A DNA stretch of 5,747 bases from 20CM-2-65-7 sp035943355 (GTDB taxonomy: Bacteria; Gemmatimonadota; Gemmatimonadetes; Gemmatimonadales; GWC2-71-9): assembly GCA_035943355.1 (NCBI GenBank), contig DASZCG010000344.1:1-5747 (forward strand), given 5' to 3'. Below, piece after piece: positions 1-5,700 of the stretch. The notes below the pieces were generated by a model that searched no databases, was not told where the DNA came from, and was given only the letters and a program-made list of their open reading frames with translations. Position numbers and translations under genes: made by a program. Position 1 is the stretch's first letter. Each line of letters begins with the position of its first letter.

Positions 1-111
1 CCCGATGGGCCGTTCACCGCGACGGTCGTGGTCAGCGGATTCGAGCGTCCATCGGTCCGGATCGAGGGAACACTCAACGCCCTCGGGCAAGCGTGGGCTG
101 ACGGTCGGTAG
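1..111 (+). CDS. C-terminal end of an unrecognised protein (partial)
   Basis: Frame 1 is open from the first base to a TAG stop at 109-111, giving the last 36 residues of a protein whose beginning lies outside the window. The tail has an alternating hydrophobic strand (TATVVVSGF, about residues 7-15 of the visible part) followed by a probable amphipathic helix (VRIEGTLNALGQAWADGR). Codon choice is GC-rich at third positions like its neighbours, which supports real coding. I do not recognise the family and give no function. The gene converges on the LysR-type gene, with only four bases between the two stop codons and no hairpin terminator between them. The coding call is moderately sure because the fragment is short. 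Confidence 0.55.
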   Translation, partial: PDGPFTATVVVSGFERPSVRIEGTLNALGQAWADGR

Positions 112-123
112 ATCGCTACTGAG
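104..123 (+). repeat. Left copy of a 13-bp direct repeat flanking the LysR gene, preceded by GTCGGTA
   Basis: Positions 111-123 read GATCGCTACTGAG and are identical to 2069-2081. The heptamer GTCGGTA lies directly before this copy (104-110), whereas it overlaps the last base of the right copy and extends past it (2081-2087). The left copy covers the last base of the upstream gene's stop codon and the stop codon of the LysR gene. The identity is seen directly. Its origin, whether target-site duplication, recombination scar or chance, is not known. Confidence 0.6.
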
Positions 124-2053
124 GACTCGGGTGCTTGTCTACCGGCACCTCGTCCTGCGGCAACGCCGCGTGCCGCAGGTCACGGAACGCGGTCATGACC
201 GTCACCACAACCGGGCTTGCCTCGCCGCGGCGTGACAACAGCTCGAGTCCAAACGGCAGGCTGAACCCGGCGATTCTAATGGCAACGGTTCCGACCGGCG
301 ACCGCTCGAGCTGGGAATGAAATCCCACGGTCCACCCTTTTCCCTGCGCCGCCAGCGCCCAGACGGTCTGCAGGGCGTCGTAGGTCGCGTCGACGCGCGG
401 GCGCAGCCCCAGCGCCGCGAGCGCTCCGTGCACGCGATCGTAGAACGCGGGATGCAGCGAGCGATCCATAAAGAGGAACGGCACGTCGGCCAGCTCATGC
501 GGCTCGATCTCGTCCCGGGTTGCGAGCGGATGCCCGAGTGCCAGCAGCGCGGTGTCGAGGCGATCGTTCACCAATCGTGTCGCCACGATGCGATCGCCGC
601 GGTTCCATCCGGGCGTCGGCAGGGCGTGCGCCAGTCCGAGGTCGATGTCCGCGTGCGCGAGGGCGGTGCGTTGCTCCGGCGTTGTCATCTCCTGGACGTT
701 CAGATCGATGTCGGGATGCTGGTCGGCGCAGCGCTCCGTCACCCGCGCCAGCAGGGCGCTCGACGCCGCGGTTGCCACGGTGCCGATCACACAGCGCCCT
801 TCGACGCGCCGCTTGGCGCGACTGACCTCGCGCACCAAGTCGTCGACCGCGCCAAGCAATCCTGGTGTGTCGGTCGCGAGCGTGACGCCCGGCGGCGTTA
901 GGGTGACGCCGCGCGCGGATCGTTCGAGCAGCGTGACTCCCAGCCCATGCTCGAGCTCCCGCAGCTGGCGCGACAGCGCCGGCTGGCTGATGCCCAGCCG
1001 CTCGGCCGCGCGTCCGATCGAGTGCGCGGTCGCCACGGTCGCGAGTGCGCGCAGGTACCTGAGCGTGATCCCGGAAGGCACCATGCCCGGTCGCCGTTGC
1101 GCGCGGCCCGGTCGGGGCGGCGCAGGCAGTGTCACGGTGGCCGGGACCGCGGAATCCGGGTAGCCGAGGGCGACATCGAGCATACGTCGCAGGACCGTGA
1201 GTACGACCGGCCGCCGCTCCGCGCGCCGCCACACCGCCATCACCGCGACCGACAGCGACAGGCCTGCGACGCTGAGTACGACAGTTCCTTCGGGAGGGGC
1301 CTGCGCGCGTGAGCGGGTGATGAGTGTCCAGCCGCGCTCCGCCGCAACGGCGAGATGCGGCGCCGACAGATCGCCCTCGAGCGCGATCAGCGGCGAGCGC
1401 ATGCCCGCGCGGGCGAGCGCCTCCGCGACGCGGTCGCGCACGGCCGACGACGAGTTCGTCAGCGAGAACACGAACGGGAGCGCGCTGAGATCCTCGAGTG
1501 TCACGGAGTCCCGCGCCGCCAGCGGGTGCTGCCGCGGGACGATCACGCGATCCAGCGTTTCGAGCCACAGCCGCTGGGCCTGCAGCTCCGGCGGCAACGA
1601 CGCCTCCGCGCCGACACCGAGGTCCGCGCTGCCATCGGCGACCGCGGCCGCCGGGCCCGGTTGCTCGAAATCCTGCACGACGACCGTGATGTCGGGAGAT
1701 TCGGCGCGCAGCGATTCCTGCACGTCTGTCGGGAAGCCGCGGGCGACGGCGCCGCGTGTCGCCGCGAGCAGCACGCGGCCGCGACGCCCCAGCGCGGTGG
1801 CCTCGACCCGGTCGAGCGACGCGGCGACCTGGTCCAGCAAGGTGCGACTGCCCTGGGCGAATGCCGCGCCGGCCGGCGTGAGCGTGACGCCCTTGGCGTG
1901 GCGGCTCAAGAGTTCGACGCCCAGGGCGCGCTCGAGCGAGCGGATCCGCCGCGACAGCGCCGGCTGAGCGACGTGCACTTCACGCGCGGCGCCACTCAGC
2001 GTCCCCGTGTCGGCCACGGCAGTAAAGCAGCGTAAGTCCTTCAGTTCGGGCAT
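116..2053 (-). CDS. Tandem double LysR-type transcriptional regulator (fused LTTR-LTTR)
   Basis: This 645-residue protein is about twice the usual LysR length of near 300. It contains two complete units. Unit 1 has a winged helix-turn-helix at residues 3-62 (core AAREVHVAQPALSRRIRSLE, then GVTLTPAG) and an effector-binding domain at about 90-290. A Pro/Arg-rich linker spans about 297-325. Unit 2 starts at Met324, has a second helix-turn-helix at about 330-389 (core AAERLGISQPALSRQLRELE, then GVTLTPPG) and a second effector domain at about 415-625. The halves match along their length, for example GTVVLSVAGLSL (256-267) against GTVAIRIAGFSL (588-599), so duplication and fusion is likely. LysR proteins bind promoter DNA as tetramers and respond to small ligands; the ligand here is unknown. 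The ATG start gives a normal LysR N-terminus and has a modest GGGGCGAG purine-rich site just upstream. It is divergent from the receiver gene, its most likely local target. The frame is unbroken; expression as one polypeptide is inferred. Confidence 0.93.
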   Translation of the reverse strand: MPELKDLRCFTAVADTGTLSGAAREVHVAQPALSRRIRSLERALGVELLSRHAKGVTLTPAGAAFAQGSRTLLDQVAASLDRVEATALGRRGRVLLAATRGAVARGFPTDVQESLRAESPDITVVVQDFEQPGPAAAVADGSADLGVGAEASLPPELQAQRLWLETLDRVIVPRQHPLAARDSVTLEDLSALPFVFSLTNSSSAVRDRVAEALARAGMRSPLIALEGDLSAPHLAVAAERGWTLITRSRAQAPPEGTVVLSVAGLSLSVAVMAVWRRAERRPVVLTVLRRMLDVALGYPDSAVPATVTLPAPPRPGRAQRRPGMVPSGITLRYLRALATVATAHSIGRAAERLGISQPALSRQLRELEHGLGVTLLERSARGVTLTPPGVTLATDTPGLLGAVDDLVREVSRAKRRVEGRCVIGTVATAASSALLARVTERCADQHPDIDLNVQEMTTPEQRTALAHADIDLGLAHALPTPGWNRGDRIVATRLVNDRLDTALLALGHPLATRDEIEPHELADVPFLFMDRSLHPAFYDRVHGALAALGLRPRVDATYDALQTVWALAAQGKGWTVGFHSQLERSPVGTVAIRIAGFSLPFGLELLSRRGEASPVVVTVMTAFRDLRHAALPQDEVPVDKHPSPQ

Positions 2054-2068
2054 GCTCGCCCCGTATGG

Positions 2069-2087
2069 GATCGCTACTGAGTCGGTA
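2069..2087 (+). repeat. Right copy of the 13-bp direct repeat flanking the LysR gene, running into GTCGGTA
   Basis: GATCGCTACTGAG at 2069-2081 repeats 111-123 exactly, 1958 bp away and in the same orientation. It is followed, with one shared G, by GTCGGTA (2081-2087), the heptamer that precedes the left copy. The copy starts 15 bp upstream of the LysR start codon, so it lies in the leader or promoter of that gene and could be a regulator-binding site rather than an insertion scar. Confidence 0.6.
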
Positions 2088-2135
2088 TTTGCAACAGAGG
2101 GTAGGCTCCTGGCTATTTGCCCAAAGACTTACAAC

Positions 2136-2139
2136 GGAG
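2136..2139 (+). promoter_or_regulatory. Ribosome binding site for the receiver gene (sets a GTG start)
   Basis: GGAG lies 8 bases before the GTG at 2148. An in-frame TGA at 2142-2144, only one codon upstream of the GTG, prevents any longer version, and the next in-frame Met is inside the receiver fold. Together these make GTG the start. Confidence 0.75.
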
Positions 2140-2147
2140 CTTGAGCG

Positions 2148-2591
2148 GTGGCGGACCAGCATGGAGGACCACCCGCGCCCCACAACGGAGATACAGGCCT
2201 TCTCCTGCCGGGACATGGCGAGCTGATCCTCGTTGTCGATGACGACGAAAAACTGGTGAAAGCGCTGGCTCGGATGTTGAGAAGCCTCGGCTTCTCGGTG
2301 TTGACGGCGCTGGATGGCTCGGAAGCGATCGACGTAATCAGGGGTTGCAGCACCCCGATCGATGCGGTTCTGACGGATGCGGTCATGCCGAAAATGGGTG
2401 GCAAGGAGCTGATCGACCGCCTCGTCGGCGACGGCCTACGTCCCGGGGTGATTTACATGTCGGGGTACGACGATCCGGCGCAGCTGGCGCCGGTCCTGAA
2501 AAGCGGCGCCCCGCTGCTCCACAAGCCCTTCACGCTGCACGCGCTCGTGGTGGTGCTGCGGTCAGTCCTGGATAAGCGGGCGGGCAGCTGA
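2148..2591 (+). CDS. Stand-alone response-regulator receiver (REC) domain protein
   Basis: The 147-residue protein is a single CheY-like receiver with a 24-residue unstructured lead (Gly/Pro/His-rich) and no output domain. All phosphorylation residues are visible: acidic pocket Asp31-Asp32 (VVDDDEK), phospho-acceptor Asp77 (LTDAVMPKMGG), Ser105 (YMSGY) and Lys126 (HKPF). The usual switch aromatic three residues before the lysine is replaced by Leu123. The domain accepts phosphate from a histidine kinase and acts in the cytoplasm. The GHGELILVVDDDE entry and the MSGY and KPFT signatures resemble the C-terminal receiver of hybrid histidine kinases, so it may derive from one; no kinase is in the window. 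It starts at a GTG with a good GGAG site and is divergent from the double LysR gene, which may control it (inference). A large stem-loop follows 8 bases after the stop. Partner kinase and downstream target are unknown. Confidence 0.93.
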   Translation: MADQHGGPPAPHNGDTGLLLPGHGELILVVDDDEKLVKALARMLRSLGFSVLTALDGSEAIDVIRGCSTPIDAVLTDAVMPKMGGKELIDRLVGDGLRPGVIYMSGYDDPAQLAPVLKSGAPLLHKPFTLHALVVVLRSVLDKRAGS

Positions 2592-2598
2592 GTTAAAG

Positions 2599-2661
2599 CG
2601 CGTTGCGTCTTGCCGGGCACGCCGTTCGGCCCCTCGGGGCCGGCCCGGCAAGCGTAACGCG
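2599..2661. terminator. Long stem-loop after the receiver gene, probable transcription terminator lacking a T-tract
   Basis: The outer arms 2599-2618 and 2643-2661 pair over 19 bp with one bulged T (2608) and one G-T pair. Inside, 2627-2642 (CGGCCCCTCGGGGCCG) forms a second 7-bp hairpin that stacks directly on the outer stem, leaving 2619-2626 as a bulge. The 5' arm begins 8 bases after the receiver stop codon, as expected for a terminator. No T-run follows on the plus strand, so a standard Rho-independent mechanism is not supported. An RNA-stabilising hairpin or a mobile palindromic repeat is also possible. Confidence 0.6.
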
Positions 2662-2677
2662 TGACCACGTCAGAACC

Positions 2678-2707
2678 CTGCCAAGTTCCTTGTTGCGGCT
2701 GCATACT
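2678..2707 (+). promoter_or_regulatory. Candidate promoter for the propeller gene, possibly giving a leaderless transcript
   Basis: CTGCCA (2678-2683) and CATACT (2702-2707) match four of six bases each of the -35 and -10 consensus, with an 18-bp spacer. The -10-like element ends five bases before the ATG at 2713, and no Shine-Dalgarno sequence is visible between the stem-loop and the ATG. That spacing fits transcription starting at or near the ATG. The evidence is consensus matching by eye only. Confidence 0.3.
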
Positions 2708-2712
2708 CCCGC

Positions 2713-5700
2713 ATGCGACTAACACCCCTGTACCTCGCGGCGCTCTGCGCCCTCCCTGCAGCAATCGCCGGTCAAATACCCGATCTCAATGGCGCGCTGC
2801 GCTGGCGAGATATCGGCCCCGTGCGCGCCGGCCGCGCGCGAGCCCTGGCGGGCGCGCCCGGCCATCCCACTGTCTTCTACATCGGGTTCGACAACGGCGG
2901 CGTGTGGCGCTCGACGGACTACGGCTCCAATTGGGAGCCGCTGTTCGATCGCGAGGCCACCGGTTCGATTGGCGCCATCGCCGTGGCGCCTTCCAGTCCC
3001 AACGTCATCTACGTCGGCACCGGCGCCGGAATCATCCGCCCGGATCTGGCGACCGGGTATGGCATGTACCGCTCGAACGACACCGGCCGTACCTGGGTGC
3101 ACCTCGGTCTCGACGCCACGCAGATGATCGCGTACATCGACGTCGATCGCGCGAATCCCGATCGCCTGTTCGTGGCCGCCCTGGGGCACGCCTACGGGCC
3201 GAACGCGGAGCGTGGCGTGTACCGCTCGACCGATGGCGGCCGCAGTTTCGAGAAGGTGTTGTACCAGGACGAATACACCAGCGCGAACGAAGTCCGCATC
3301 GACCCCGGCAATCCCAACACCGTGTACGCGGCGCTGTGGCAACAGCAGTCGACATTCTACGAGTACGCCGCCTTCGGCCCCGATTCGACGTGGCCGGGCG
3401 CCGGTGGGATCTACAAGTCGACCGATGGTGGTACGACCTGGACGCAGCTCACGACCGGGTTGCCGCCGGTCTTACAGGCGAACATCGCGATCGCCCCGAG
3501 TAATCCGCAGGTGATCTATGCGATGGTGGCGTCCGTGAATCCGGCGGGCGGGTCGGGTCCTGTGAGTTTCTACAAGTCGACCGATGCCGGCGCGCACTGG
3601 ATACTGCGCACGCGCATCCCGGGCGCCGGCGTCGTCGGCGACACGACTGCGGCAACCGCCGACGCGCGGCCACTCGGCCGCATTGGCGGCGGCGACCTCC
3701 CACCCATTGTCGTCGATCCCAAAAACGAAAACGTGATCTATAGCGCGTCGATCGTCATGTGGCGCACCGAGGATGCCGGCGCGACCTGGTCCGCGGTGCG
3801 CGGTTCGCCTGGGGGCGACGACTATCAGCGCATCTGGATTCACCCCGACGATCCGAACCTGATTCTCGCCGTCTCCGATCAGGGTGCCGTGATCTCGTCC
3901 AATCGCGGCGAATCGTGGAGCAACTGGTACACCCAGCCGACGGCCGCCGTCTACCACGTGACCGCGGACAACGCCTTTCCTTACAAGGTGTGCAGTGGGC
4001 AGCAGGATTCGGGCTCGATCTGCGTCAGCAGCCGTTCCGACGATGGCCAGATCACGTTCCACGACTGGCATCCCGCCAACATTCAGGAGTACGGCATCGC
4101 CGCGCCCGATCCACGCGATCCCGACGTGGTGTTCGGCAGCGCGCGCCGCGGCGTATCGCGCTATGATCGCCGGACCGGCCAGACCGCGCAGGTGGGACCC
4201 GACTCCGCGGCGCGCGGCGAGAAGTTCGGCCGCAACGTGCGCACGATGCCGCTGATCTGGTCGCCGCTCAGCCCGAACGTCCTCTACTACACGTCGAACG
4301 CAGTGTGGAAGTCGATCGATCACGCGCACACCTGGACGCGCATCAGTCCCGACCTGGCCAGGCAGACCTGGACGGTTCCGGCAAGCGCGGGACGGTACGC
4401 CAAGGCCGTGACGCCAACTCCACGCGGTGCCATCACCGCTCTCTCGCCCTCACCCCGCAGCAGCGCGGTGCTGTGGGCCGGCACCGACGACGGCAACATC
4501 CAGGAAACGACCGATGGCGGCGCGACGTGGAGAAATGTGACACCGCCCGCGATCCAGCCGTGGACCCGCATCTTCAATATCGAGGCGGGGCACTTCGACA
4601 CCCGCACGGCCTACGCGGCGGCGAATACTCTCCGCATCGACGACGCTCGGCCGCATTTCTGGCGGACCCACGATGGCGGCCGCACCTGGAGCGAAATCAA
4701 CAACGGCATCGCACCCAACGCCGTCGGCAATTCGATCCGCGAGGATCCGCGCGTTCCGGGCCTGCTGTACGCGGCGACCGATGTGCAAGTCTGGGTGTCG
4801 TTCGATGATGGCACGAATTGGCAATCGCTGCGGCTCAACATGCCGGCGATCTCGGTGCGCGACATCCAGGTGAAGGACGACAGCACGTGCCTGTGCGCGG
4901 ACCTGGTCGCCGGGACCCACGGACGGGGGTTCTGGATTCTCGACGATCTGAGTCCCCTGCGGGCACTCGCGAAGTCCAAGTCCGCCGCTACGCCGTACGT
5001 CGTAAGACCGCAGCCGGCCGTTCGTGTGCGGTTCGGTACCAACGAGCCCACGCCCTGGGCACCCGAGCTGCCGGCGCGCGAGAATCCACCCGCGGGCGCG
5101 ATCATCGACTACTTCCTTCCCGCCGACGCGTCGGGCCCCGTGACGCTCGACATAGTGGCGGTGTCGGGTCGAGTCATCCGCTCGTATTCGAGCGGCGATC
5201 TGGGGCGCGATCCCGATCCGGCGCTGGACCCGGCGGCGTACGAAACCGTCTGCAGGAAAAACCCTGCGGCGCTCGACTGCAGTCTTCCGTTGTACTGGCC
5301 GGCGCCGCACCAGCGCCTATCCCCTCGCGCCGGCTTGCATCGCTTCGCCTGGGACATGCGGTATCAGCCGATCGGTGATGATCCGCAGACCGGCGAGGTG
5401 GAAGCCACGGGTGCAGTGCCGCACCGCAGCGAGCACGCACCGCGGGCCCCGTGGGCGCCTGCCGGGCGCTACACCGTCCGCCTTACCGTGGACGGAAAGA
5501 CCTACAGCCAGCCGCTCACGCTGCGGCTCGATCCACGCGTGAAGACACCGGTTGCAGGACTGCGACAACTCGCGGCCTTGACGCAAGAGATGTACGATTC
5601 GGCGATGGCAGCGCACGCGGCGTATCGCGCTGCTCGACGGTTGGCCGACTCGGTGCCGGCGCGTGCGGTGAGAATCGATTCGATCGCTCCGCCGCCGGCC

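Larger units (their letters stand above)
2054..2147. promoter_or_regulatory. Divergent intergenic region between LysR gene and receiver gene; probable promoters and LysR operator
   Basis: This 94-bp gap between two divergent start codons must hold the control signals of the LysR gene and probably of the receiver gene. The sequence shows a TTTG-CC-CAAA inverted repeat at 2116-2125, the palindrome TTGCAA at 2089-2094, and TATTTGC twice in direct orientation (2086-2092 and 2114-2120). TTGCAA could serve as a -35 for the receiver gene with TATTTG (2114-2119) as a poor -10 at 19 bp, but the match is weak. No clean LysR T-N11-A box with good dyad symmetry was found, so the operator cannot be placed with certainty. 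LysR regulators commonly bind such divergent gaps and repress their own gene. Confidence 0.5.

Noticed and set aside
112..115. Terminator between the convergent gene ends
   Set aside because: Only four bases separate the stops and no hairpin with a T-run was found around them.
495..1568. 357-residue minus-strand frame inside the LysR gene
   Set aside because: It overlaps the LysR frame on the same strand in another phase and its translation is Arg/Gly/Ala low-complexity with no domain.
317..2035. Long plus-strand open frames opposite the LysR gene (for example 317-901, 1197-1967, 1355-2035)
   Set aside because: They are antisense to a gene with clear LysR domains in both halves, their translations are Arg/Ala/Pro-rich without recognisable domains, and they arise from GC-rich codon positions.
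1980..2404. Minus-strand frames across the divergent intergenic region and receiver start (1980-2216, 2129-2404)
   Set aside because: They cover the promoter gap and the receiver's conserved acidic pocket in antisense and show no domain or ribosome site.
2746..2748. Cys12 of the propeller protein as a lipoprotein anchor
   Set aside because: The residue before it is Leu and the preceding residues do not match a lipobox; the hydrophobic core continues past it to a normal AIA cleavage site.
2661..3503. 280-residue plus-strand frame beginning with GTG at 2661
   Set aside because: It overlaps the propeller gene in another phase, is Arg-rich, and has none of the BNR motifs that frame 1 shows throughout; no signal peptide is seen.
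3472..5310. Minus-strand open frames of 285 and 286 residues opposite the propeller gene
   Set aside because: Translations are Arg/Val/Asp-rich mirror images of the repeated Asp-box coding sequence with no recognisable family.
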